Of a stretch of DNA of 6,996 bases, positions 1 to 6,610 are shown in pieces. The translations under genes and the position numbers were made by a program. A model generated the notes under the pieces. It did no database searches, was not told the DNA's origin, and saw nothing but the letters and a program-made list of their open reading frames with translations. Source of the DNA: JAJPJX01 sp964568355 (lineage in GTDB: Bacteria; Acidobacteriota; Terriglobia; Bryobacterales; Bryobacteraceae). Each line of letters starts with the position of its first letter. The first letter of the stretch is position 1. The stretch covers positions 1 through 6,996 of the forward strand of contig CAZMRK010000664.1 of assembly GCA_964568355.1 (NCBI GenBank), in the 5' to 3' direction.

Positions 1-158
1 TCCCGGCGTGCCGGGTTCCATACGGCGATGCGCACGCCCGCCGGTAGGTTCGTGCCGGAATGCCGGCTCAGCACGCACAAGCTGTGGTTGGCCGCCAGCA
101 GCACCTTCATCAGCCGACGGCCAATGAATCCGGAAGCTCCGGTGATGGTGATCTTCAT
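1..158 (-). CDS. NAD(P)-dependent epimerase, SDR superfamily, YfcH/TIGR01777-like (partial, N-terminus only)
   Basis: Translating the minus strand from the ATG at 158 gives 52 codons that run off the left edge. The protein opens with MKITITGASGFIGRRL, a beta strand followed by the Rossmann GxxGxxG dinucleotide-binding loop (Gly7, Gly10, Gly13). It continues through a helix and second strand (CVLSRHSG) to GVRIAVWNP near residue 50. An SDR fold with 'LSR' after the second strand and a 'V-x-W' segment after a Leu-Pro-Gly-Val stretch is the pattern I associate with the TIGR01777/YfcH group of extended SDR proteins, whose substrate is generally unknown. The protein is expected in the cytosol. The fold is clear; the subfamily is likely but rests on only 52 residues. 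An AGG abuts the ATG directly, which is too close for a normal ribosome-binding site, and the nearby mirrored TACAAT boxes would give a nearly leaderless transcript. It is divergent from the radical SAM gene. Confidence 0.8.
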   Translation of the reverse strand, partial: MKITITGASGFIGRRLMKVLLAANHSLCVLSRHSGTNLPAGVRIAVWNPARR

Positions 159-168
159 CCTGCTGCGC

Positions 169-191
169 TATTGTACCCGGAAGGTACAATA
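169..191. promoter_or_regulatory. Perfect 9-bp inverted repeat in a divergent spacer: putative operator with back-to-back -10 boxes
   Basis: The arms TATTGTACC (169-177) and GGTACAATA (183-191) are exact reverse complements around a 5-nt centre. They nearly fill the 43 bp between the start codons of the epimerase and the radical SAM gene. Each arm contains TACAAT (185-190 on plus; 175-170 on minus), a five-of-six match to a sigma-70 -10 box, and each points outward towards its own gene. No good -35 box is visible at 16-18 bp for either direction. Transcripts would start only a few bases before each ATG. The symmetry is seen directly; the operator/promoter role is inferred. Confidence 0.5.
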
Positions 192-201
192 AATAGGCAA
201 G

Positions 202-1269
202 ATGCGGGCTTGGAATCGGGCGAAACTTCTGTGGGGCTATTTGCGCCGTCGCGCGGACCTTCCCGCGCTGCCGGTGGAGTATATCGTCGAGACCACCGCC
301 AAGTGCAATCTCTACTGCCCCATGTGCCCGCGGGAGACCCACAGACAGCCCAAGGCCGATATGCCGGACCAGATCTTCGACCGGCTGGTTACCCAGTCCG
401 CCGATACCGCCGAACACATGATGTTGATTGGTCTGGGCGAGCCGTTCATGGACGCCAGGATCTTCGACCGGATCGAGTTCTGCCATCGCCACAGCATCTC
501 TTCGCTGCTTTCCACCAACGGCACCTTTCTTGACGAAAAGACCGCCGACCGCCTGCTGCGGACGCCGCTTGAACAGATCACGCTGAGTTTCGACGGAGCC
601 TCTAAGGAGACTTACGAGTTTTACCGCAAGGGCGCGAAGTTTGAGAAGGTTCGCGACAATTTCGTCCGCTTCGCCCGCATGAAACACGAGCGCAAATCCC
701 GCCTGCAGGTAGTCGCCCAGATGGTACGTATGGAGCGCAATGCTTCGGAGGAAGGGGAGTTCCTGCGCTTTTGGAGTTCGGTTCCGGGTATCGACCAGGT
801 GCGCATCAAGGCGGACGAGACCAATCTGCTGCAGCCGGAGGCCGGCCACCGCGCCGAGGAATGGAAGCATCCCTGCCACTATCTGTGGCGTGGTCCGCTC
901 TACGTGAAGCAGAATGGCGACGTCTATCCTTGCTGCCAGAGCTATATGTTGGACGGAGCGCCGGTCGGCAATATCGGGGAACAGTCCCTGGCGGAGATCT
1001 GGAATTCCAGCGAGATGCGTCAGATGCGGCAGGCTCACGCCACGGGGAAAGCCGGGGAAATCGACGTATGCGCCCGCTGCTGCACCACGATTCCGCATCC
1101 CTTGCTGGTGGCCGGGAGTCTGGTGCTCCATGGCAAGACGGTCCGCCGCCTGCTGCCCATGGTCGAGAGGCTCACCTATCTGTCCCGGCTGCCCCGGACG
1201 TTGTTAAGCCCGCCCAAACCGGTGGAGCGCACTGCGGACCTGGTACAGATCACGCGACAGGATCACTAG
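202..1269 (+). CDS. Radical SAM protein with C-terminal SPASM-like iron-sulfur domain
   Basis: This 355-residue protein carries the radical SAM signature CxxxCxxC in 'AKCNLYCPMCP' (Cys35, Cys39, Cys42), which binds the 4Fe-4S cluster that cleaves S-adenosylmethionine. GLGEPFMD (77-84) matches the conserved GGEP-type SAM-contact strand, and LSTNGTFL (103-110) and ITLSFDGA (126-133) are later barrel strands. The C-terminal part has Cys225 (HPCHYLW), then 'NGDVYPCCQ' (Cys244/245), 'VGNIGEQSLAEIWNS', and CARCC (Cys290, 293, 294). This is the SPASM/twitch layout for an auxiliary cluster. Such proteins modify peptides, proteins or small molecules; no precursor peptide or partner is visible, so the substrate is unknown. 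The ATG at 202 is the first in frame and has only a weak purine stretch upstream. The gene converges on nuoM with 4 bp between stop codons and no T-rich terminator. Confidence 0.9.
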   Translation: MRAWNRAKLLWGYLRRRADLPALPVEYIVETTAKCNLYCPMCPRETHRQPKADMPDQIFDRLVTQSADTAEHMMLIGLGEPFMDARIFDRIEFCHRHSISSLLSTNGTFLDEKTADRLLRTPLEQITLSFDGASKETYEFYRKGAKFEKVRDNFVRFARMKHERKSRLQVVAQMVRMERNASEEGEFLRFWSSVPGIDQVRIKADETNLLQPEAGHRAEEWKHPCHYLWRGPLYVKQNGDVYPCCQSYMLDGAPVGNIGEQSLAEIWNSSEMRQMRQAHATGKAGEIDVCARCCTTIPHPLLVAGSLVLHGKTVRRLLPMVERLTYLSRLPRTLLSPPKPVERTADLVQITRQDH

Positions 1270-1273
1270 TATG

Positions 1274-2839
1274 TTACTGAGCCGCGACCGTCAGGGAGCG
1301 GTTTGCCGCGGTCGAAGGCGTCCCTGCCAGCGGGTTTACCAGGTTGTGCTCGGCATAATATCCCGGCCGGACCCGTTCCACGATTTGAGCTACGGGCCTT
1401 TCCAGCACCTTGAAGTACGGCTGCGGCGCCAGCCCGATCCAGAAGGCCCAGGCCAGGAGAGGTACAAACACCGCGATCTCACGCACCGAAAGGTCCTTCA
1501 TGCGCTGGTTAGCCTCGCCCAGGTTGCCCAGCATCGTGCGCTGGAACAGCCACAGCAGATAGGCGCCGCCCAAGGCGATTCCCACGGCGCACCATACGGC
1601 CCAATTGAGCGAGGTCACATAGGCGCCCTGCAGAATCGTGATTTCCCCGATGAAGCCGTTGAGCGGCGGCATCCCCATCGAACTCAGTGCCGCGATCAGA
1701 AAGACGATGGTGAAGACCGGCATCACTTTCAACAGGCCGCCGTATTCCGAGATGATGCGCGTGTGGCGCCGCTCGTAGACCACGCCCACGATCAGGAAGA
1801 GCATTCCAGTGGAGATGCCGTGATTGATCTGCTGGAGGATCGATCCGGCGATTCCTGCCGGGTTCAAAGCGAAGATGCCCAGTGTGCAGAACCCCAGGTG
1901 GCTCACCGATGAGTAGGCCACCAGTTTTTTCCAGTCCTTTTGCATCAGGGAGGCCAGCGCCCCATAGATGATGCCGATGATGGAAAGGACCGCCACGATG
2001 TTGATGATCCGGGGATCTTTGGCGGCATCCGGCAGCAGCGGCAGAGAGAACCGCAGGAAGCCATAGGTCCCCATCTTCAGCAGCACGCTTGCCAGGATTA
2101 CCGATCCGGCTGTCGGCGCTTCCACGTGCGCGTCCGGCAGCCAGGTGTGGAAGGGCCACATCGGTACCTTGACGGCAAAACCGATAAACAGAGCCCAAAA
2201 TACCCACCAGCCCACGGTGCCCGTGAGCGAGGTCCGCATCAGGTCGGCGATATCGAACGAATAAGTCTGGAACTGCGCGGCGTGCTGATAGTAGAGCGTC
2301 AGGATACCCAGCAGCATCAGGATCGAGCCGACCGACGTGTAGATGACGAACTTGATGGCCGCATAGACCCGGCGCGGCCCGCCCCAGATGCCGATGATGA
2401 AATACATCGGAACCAGCACGGTCTCCCAGAAAACGAAAAACAGGAGAAAATCGAGCGCCATGAAGACGCCCAACATCCCGGTCTGCAGCACCAGGAAAAA
2501 AGCGTAGTATTCTTTCAGCCGCTCGTGCACCGCATTCCAACTGGCCAGGATCGAAAGAAAGCCCAGCACCGTGGTCAGCATCACCAGCAGCAGGCTCAGC
2601 CCGTCAATGCCGATATGGTACGAAGCGCCCAGGCTGGGAATCCAGGGCACCCGTTCCACGAACTGAAAATCCTTACCCGCATCGAACAGAAAGACTAATG
2701 GCAGGGAGACCAGAAACCCCAGAAAGGAGACCGCGTTGGCCCAGATTTTGATGAGCCGGGGCTTGGTCGAAGGGAGAAACAACAGAACCAGAAAGCCTGC
2801 CAGCGGCGTGAACAGGACGATCGAAAGGATGTGGTCCAT
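1274..2839 (-). CDS. nuoM: NADH-quinone oxidoreductase subunit M (complex I proton-pumping subunit)
   Basis: The product is a 521-residue polytopic membrane protein with about 14 hydrophobic segments, close to the usual 490-510 residues of NuoM. As an antiporter-like subunit of the complex I membrane arm it would carry protons across the cytoplasmic membrane during NADH:quinone electron transfer. Key ionisable residues are present: Glu139 in FVFWETVLVPMYF (E. coli Glu144), Lys224 in FAVKVPMWPFHTWLPDAH (Lys234), Lys255 in VLLKMGTYGFLRF (Lys265) and Glu399 in LNGFIGEITIL (Glu407). SSVSHLGF (310-317) is also typical. NuoM fits better than NuoL or NuoN because of the PMWPFHTWLPDAHVEAPT block. The gene lies 81 bp behind the response regulator on the same strand, with no terminator between them and no strong ribosome-binding site. 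Neither nuoL nor nuoN adjoins it. The tail (about 500-521) is non-membrane and ends in repeat-derived residues. Confidence 0.95.
   Translation of the reverse strand: MDHILSIVLFTPLAGFLVLLFLPSTKPRLIKIWANAVSFLGFLVSLPLVFLFDAGKDFQFVERVPWIPSLGASYHIGIDGLSLLLVMLTTVLGFLSILASWNAVHERLKEYYAFFLVLQTGMLGVFMALDFLLFFVFWETVLVPMYFIIGIWGGPRRVYAAIKFVIYTSVGSILMLLGILTLYYQHAAQFQTYSFDIADLMRTSLTGTVGWWVFWALFIGFAVKVPMWPFHTWLPDAHVEAPTAGSVILASVLLKMGTYGFLRFSLPLLPDAAKDPRIINIVAVLSIIGIIYGALASLMQKDWKKLVAYSSVSHLGFCTLGIFALNPAGIAGSILQQINHGISTGMLFLIVGVVYERRHTRIISEYGGLLKVMPVFTIVFLIAALSSMGMPPLNGFIGEITILQGAYVTSLNWAVWCAVGIALGGAYLLWLFQRTMLGNLGEANQRMKDLSVREIAVFVPLLAWAFWIGLAPQPYFKVLERPVAQIVERVRPGYYAEHNLVNPLAGTPSTAANRSLTVAAQ
1277..1320. 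repeat. Probable dispersed GC-rich palindromic repeat forming the 3' end of nuoM
   Basis: The stretch contains two nested inverted pairs: CGACCG (1285-1290) with CGGTCG (1309-1314), and ACCG (1287-1290) with CGGT (1299-1302), around a TCAGGGAG core. Read on the minus strand it encodes the end of NuoM, NRSLTVAAQ. From memory, 'RSLTVAA(R)' tails and the matching nucleotide phrase recur at gene ends in Solibacter-like Acidobacteria and in some planctomycetes, like a REP-type element. Only one copy lies in this window, so the repeat nature cannot be shown here. The hairpin lies between convergent genes but lacks a T-run, so an intrinsic-terminator role is not supported. Confidence 0.4.
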
Positions 2840-2920
2840 AGTGCTGCCAGTCCAGATTAGCCCCTCATGGTATCACTATTGAGGTGCAATCCTACGGGTG
2901 GAGAGGCTTTTTCCTACAGC
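2840..2920 (-). other. Short spacer between the response regulator and nuoM, without visible terminator
   Basis: This 81-bp gap lies between the TAG of the regulator and the ATG of nuoM. A 5-bp inverted repeat (CCTCA at 2863-2867, TGAGG at 2880-2884) is present but is not followed by a T-run in either direction. I see no convincing sigma-70 or sigma-54 promoter. nuoM is therefore either read through from the two-component operon or uses a promoter I cannot recognise. Confidence 0.4.
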
Positions 2921-4288
2921 CTATTCTTTTGGACCGATCCCCAGCGTTTTCATCTTGCGGTACAGGTTGCTGCGCTCCAGTCCCAGCAGTTCCGCCGTGC
3001 GCGTTACATTCCCGTTGGTCTCTTCGAGTTTCTTCAGAATGTATTCGCGTTCCACTGACTCCCGAACCTCCTGCAGGCTGCCGAAGCGCTCGAACGCGCG
3101 GTCGAGCGTCGAGGCTCTGCGGGTGACGTGAATAGGAATATGGCGCGCGTCCACGCGCACCTGCGGGTTCAGGATGACGATCCGCTCGATCAGGTTGCGC
3201 AGTTCCCGCACGTTGCCCGGCCATTGGTGCTCGGCCAGCAGTTGGTACGCCTCCGGGGTCAGTTCTTTGGGTTTGCGGCCGTAGGCGGTCGTGAATTCAC
3301 GCAGAAAGTAATCCGCCAGCAACGGGATGTCTTCGGCCCGGTCGCGCAGCGGGGGCACGTAGAACGGAATGACATTGAGACGGTAAAACAGGTCCTCGCG
3401 GAAGTTTCCCCGCTCGATCTCCTCCTCGAGATTCTTGTTCGTGGCCGCCACCACCCGCACATCCACCTGCAAAGACTCGGTTGCGCCGACCGGCTCGAAA
3501 CGCTGCTCCTCGAGCGCCCGCAACACTTTGGACTGCGTCCGCAGGCTCATATCGCCGACCTCGTCCAGGAATATCGTGCCGCCGTCGGCCTTCTGGAATT
3601 TGCCGATCTTGGCCTCATGAGCGCTGGTAAAGCTGCCTTTGTTGTGCCCGAACAGCTCGCTTTCGATCAGATCCTCCGGAATTGCCGCGCAGTTCACCTC
3701 CACAAAGGGTTCGCCGGCCCTGGGACTCATGGCGTGGAGAGCATGGGCTACCAGTTCCTTGCCGGTCCCGCTCTCGCCGAAAATCAACACCCGACCGTTG
3801 GTCCCGGCCATCAGCGCCAGTTGCTGGCGCAGAGCCTTCATCGGAACACTCTCTCCGATAATCCGGTATTTCGATTCACTGCCCTCTTTGAGACGGCTGT
3901 TTTCGAGCGCCAGCCGGCGGTGGGCCAAGGCATTCTTGCCCACCACCATCACCTTCTCGATGGAAAGCGGCTTTTCCAGAAAATCGAAAGCACCCAGTTT
4001 GGTGGCTTTCACCGCCGTCTCGATGGTGCCGTGACCCGAGATCATGACGACTACCGGACGCTCCGCGAAAGGAATCTCCTGGATTCGCCCGAGAGTCTCC
4101 ATGCCGTCGATGCCGGGCAGCCACACGTCCAGGAAGACCAGTTCGTAGCTTTGCCGTCCAAGCTCCGTCAGGCAGTCCTCGCCGCTCTCTACCGCGGAAA
4201 CCAGGTAGCCTTCGTCTTCCAGCACTCCACTCAGGGACTGCCGGATCCCGGGTTCGTCGTCCACCACCAGAATTCGGGTCTGTTTCAT
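2921..4288 (-). CDS. ntrX: NtrX-like sigma-54-dependent response regulator (REC-AAA+-Fis)
   Basis: This 455-residue cytoplasmic regulator has the full NtrC-family layout. The receiver domain spans about 4-120, with the acidic pocket Asp10/Asp11, phospho-acceptor Asp54 in FLDVWLPG, Ser84 in ISGHG and Lys106 in FLEKP. The AAA+ domain (about 143-375) has Walker A GESGTGKE (171-178), Walker B GTIFLDEVGD (237-246) and an arginine-rich FREDLFYRLNV segment. A C-terminal Fis helix-turn-helix occupies about 420-452 (NGNVTRTAELLGLERSNLYRKM). The sigma-54-contact loop reads GSFTSA (218-223) instead of GAFTGA: Phe and Thr are kept, but Ala2 and Gly5 are both Ser. Its ATG overlaps the kinase stop as ATGA, with no clear ribosome-binding site, which suggests translational coupling. 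NtrX is the best family match by architecture and by its NtrY-like partner; the regulon is unknown. Confidence 0.88.
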   Translation of the reverse strand: MKQTRILVVDDEPGIRQSLSGVLEDEGYLVSAVESGEDCLTELGRQSYELVFLDVWLPGIDGMETLGRIQEIPFAERPVVVMISGHGTIETAVKATKLGAFDFLEKPLSIEKVMVVGKNALAHRRLALENSRLKEGSESKYRIIGESVPMKALRQQLALMAGTNGRVLIFGESGTGKELVAHALHAMSPRAGEPFVEVNCAAIPEDLIESELFGHNKGSFTSAHEAKIGKFQKADGGTIFLDEVGDMSLRTQSKVLRALEEQRFEPVGATESLQVDVRVVAATNKNLEEEIERGNFREDLFYRLNVIPFYVPPLRDRAEDIPLLADYFLREFTTAYGRKPKELTPEAYQLLAEHQWPGNVRELRNLIERIVILNPQVRVDARHIPIHVTRRASTLDRAFERFGSLQEVRESVEREYILKKLEETNGNVTRTAELLGLERSNLYRKMKTLGIGPKE

Positions 4289-6393
4289 GCGCGTAGCGCC
4301 GTTGCCGGTCCTGCAGCCGGCTCGGGCGCGTCGTTGTCTACGATGGCCGGAATCTCGATCGTGAACCTTGCTCCCATCGGCGGATGGTCCTCGACGCGGA
4401 TGGTCGCATTATGATCCGCGAGGATGTGATTCACGATGGCCAATCCCAACCCCGTTCCGCGCCCCTTCGTTGAAAAATAGGGCAGGAACAGCTTCTCTTT
4501 CTGCTCCGGACTGACACCACAACCCGTGTCGGCGACCACTAGTTCCACCGTTTCCGCCGCTCCCGCGTGAGTCGCCAGAAACAATTGCTTCACCGGAGAA
4601 TCCTGCATGGCCTCGCAGGCGTTGTCTACCAGGTTCACCACAACCCGGGTAAACTGCTCCCGGTCCAGGTTCACCGGCGGCAGGCCGGGACTGAAGTCGG
4701 TCCGGATCTCCACCCCGTCCAGGCGTCCGGAGAAGACCCCTAACGCCGACTCGACCACCTCATTCAGATCGCTTTTCACCGGCTGCGCGGCCGGGAAACG
4801 GGCAAACTGCGAAAACTCGTCCACCAGCGTCTTTACCGATTCTACCGACCGTGAGATGGTTTCGGCACATTCTTTGACGATGCGCTTGTTCTCGAGCGGA
4901 ACCTGGGCGCGCTCCAACTGCCGGATGATGCGCTCGGCAGATAGCGCAATAGGGGTCAGAGGGTTCTTGATCTCGTGCGCGACGCGCCGCGCCACTTCGT
5001 GCCAGGCTGCGGCTTTCTGCGCGCGCAACAGCTCCGTGGTGTCTTCCAGAACGACCACGAACCCGGAAGTCAGCTTCTCTTCGAGCGCTGACACGGTCAC
5101 CGCCAGATGCAGCGCATGCCGGTCCGTGTGCAATTCCAGTTGCCGGGAGGCCAGGCCGGTGCGTCGGGCGCGCTTCATGAGGTATTTGATCTCAGCGGTG
5201 TCTTCGCGCGAGAACAGGTCTTCCAAACGAGCCGCCCGCTCCAGTTGCTCCTCCGGGAAAATGGTCCGCAAGGCCCGGTTCTTCTTCTGGATAGCGCCTT
5301 CGGCGGTGATGGAGATGACGCCGGTCGGAATGCTCTCCAGAATGGCCTCGGTAAAGCGCCGCCTTTCATCCAGTTCCCGGCTGTTGGCCTCCAGATCGCG
5401 GGCCATCTCATTGAAGCCCCGCACCAGGGAGGCCAGTTCGTCCCAGGCTTGTACCTCCACCCGGTATTTCAGGTTCCCTTTGCGGACCTCGCCGGCCGCG
5501 TGCAGCAGGGCTGAGATCGGAATGCTGATCTGCTTGGAGAGAAACAGGGCGATCCAGGTGGCGACAAAGAGGATGAACAGGGTGATCAGCGCCATCAGCG
5601 AAATATAGGTGCGGCTCATCTGCCGGCGGCTGCGCGCCCGGTCGCCATAGAACTGGTTGTACCGGTTGACTGCCTCCTGCTTCTCTACAATGTCGACCGG
5701 GACGCGAGAGGCGATCACCACATAGCCGAGCACCTTGTCTTCCGCCTTCACCGGTTGACGTGCCACTACGGTCCGCCCATCTTTCCCGGTATGGATCGGG
5801 TAAATTCCCGATGTCTCCAGTGGGGGCTCGTCGGGAGCCCCGATGATTGCGGCCGAGATCAGGTCCTGGTCCTGGCAGAACTTCGCCAGAAAGCCCGGCG
5901 TGCGGATTCCGTCGGTAAGCAGACGCCGCGTCTCAGGCAAGGTGGCCAGCAGGGTTGCCTGAATCTGGGCCTCGTCTTCGACCTCCTTCTTGAGGGCGAT
6001 GGCAATCTCGCCGATGCTCACCCGTTCATTTTCGATCGGCCGGCTAAACCACTTATCCAGGTTGCGGTTCAACACGCCATAACTGAACAGCACCAGAAAC
6101 AGGCCGGGGATGCAGCTTAGCGCCAACGCCCCAACTAGCATCTTGGTCTTGATCCGCGAGCCCTCCCGATTGCTTTGGCGTTCGGCGTACAGCTTGACGA
6201 AATTCCGGCACAGGATAAAGGCCAGCGTGACCATTAACAGAAAGATCAGGCTGGAGATGGCCCAGTAGGCGAAGGTTTGCGAGGGATCCGTGGGTGCGTA
6301 ATCACCGAGATTGAACGATCCCTGCCAGACTACCAGCGCCACCAGAATGGCGAGCAGAACGATCGCCGAGCCGTAAAGCAGGCGCTTTTTCAT
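4285..6393 (-). CDS. ntrY: NtrY-like membrane sensor histidine kinase
   Basis: I place the start at the ATG at 6393 (702 residues) because AGGAGAGG at 6404-6411 sits 10 nt before it; a TTG at 6414 would add seven residues but overlaps that site. Hydrophobic segments at about 5-25, 43-62, 85-107 and 263-284 anchor the protein, with a loop of about 155 residues between the last two that probably faces the periplasm. Then follow HAMP (about 285-337), a PAS domain (about 345-455, FTEAILESIPTGVISI), and the dimerisation/phosphotransfer helix with His473 in AHEIKNPLTPIALSAERI. The ATPase domain has the N box NLVDNACEAM (587-596), G1 DTGCGV (622-627), FLPYFSTK (636-643) and G2 GTGLGL (646-651). All catalytic motifs look intact. 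This order matches NtrY, a sensor tied to nitrogen or redox control in Proteobacteria; the signal here is unknown. It heads the operon with the NtrX-like regulator. Confidence 0.9.
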   Translation of the reverse strand: MKKRLLYGSAIVLLAILVALVVWQGSFNLGDYAPTDPSQTFAYWAISSLIFLLMVTLAFILCRNFVKLYAERQSNREGSRIKTKMLVGALALSCIPGLFLVLFSYGVLNRNLDKWFSRPIENERVSIGEIAIALKKEVEDEAQIQATLLATLPETRRLLTDGIRTPGFLAKFCQDQDLISAAIIGAPDEPPLETSGIYPIHTGKDGRTVVARQPVKAEDKVLGYVVIASRVPVDIVEKQEAVNRYNQFYGDRARSRRQMSRTYISLMALITLFILFVATWIALFLSKQISIPISALLHAAGEVRKGNLKYRVEVQAWDELASLVRGFNEMARDLEANSRELDERRRFTEAILESIPTGVISITAEGAIQKKNRALRTIFPEEQLERAARLEDLFSREDTAEIKYLMKRARRTGLASRQLELHTDRHALHLAVTVSALEEKLTSGFVVVLEDTTELLRAQKAAAWHEVARRVAHEIKNPLTPIALSAERIIRQLERAQVPLENKRIVKECAETISRSVESVKTLVDEFSQFARFPAAQPVKSDLNEVVESALGVFSGRLDGVEIRTDFSPGLPPVNLDREQFTRVVVNLVDNACEAMQDSPVKQLFLATHAGAAETVELVVADTGCGVSPEQKEKLFLPYFSTKGRGTGLGLAIVNHILADHNATIRVEDHPPMGARFTIEIPAIVDNDAPEPAAGPATALRA

Positions 6394-6403
6394 TCGCGGA
6401 GAA

Positions 6404-6411
6404 CCTCTCCT
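6404..6411 (-). promoter_or_regulatory. Shine-Dalgarno sequence that sets the kinase start
   Basis: On the minus strand AGGAGAGG precedes the ATG at 6393 by 10 nt. It is the best ribosome-binding site seen on the minus strand and argues for ATG 6393 over the upstream in-frame TTG at 6414. Confidence 0.7.
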
Positions 6412-6610
6412 CAATCATAATCCGGAACCAAAATGGGCCGCCGGGCGCCAAATCGGGCGCTCAGGGCAGAAAAAATTTAAGAAAAAAAGATTCTGGATTC
6501 CATATATCTAGATTCCGCTTTCGGTAAGCCATTGACTTCAGGTATGTTCCCGGGAGCCCTACAAACGTAAGTACTAGAAGTACCTGTTGTCCTCTATCTA
6601 ATGATGGGTA

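Noticed and set aside
1285..1314. Intrinsic terminator between the convergent radical SAM gene and nuoM
   Set aside because: The inverted arms are separated by an 18-nt loop and no T-run follows on either strand.
1509..2540. Alternative minus-strand frame of 343 codons within nuoM
   Set aside because: It is an out-of-frame shadow rich in Arg, Gly and His, with none of the membrane character of the true NuoM frame.
3128..4414. 428-codon plus-strand open frame opposite the response regulator
   Set aside because: It mirrors the real minus-strand gene in GC-rich DNA. The minus-strand reading has complete REC, AAA+ and Fis domains, while this frame is rich in His, Gln and Arg with no recognisable domain.
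4607..5608. 333-codon plus-strand open frame opposite the kinase
   Set aside because: Ser/Arg-rich shadow of the histidine kinase, without known motifs; the minus strand carries intact H, N, G1 and G2 boxes.
6394..6414. Kinase start at the TTG at 6414
   Set aside because: The TTG overlaps the Shine-Dalgarno sequence that serves the ATG at 6393; the extra residues (MRRGSPR) add nothing recognisable.
6532..6565. TTGACT with TACAAA as a sigma-70 promoter on the plus strand
   Set aside because: The spacer is 22 bp, too long for a standard promoter; no better -10 box lies at 16-18 bp.
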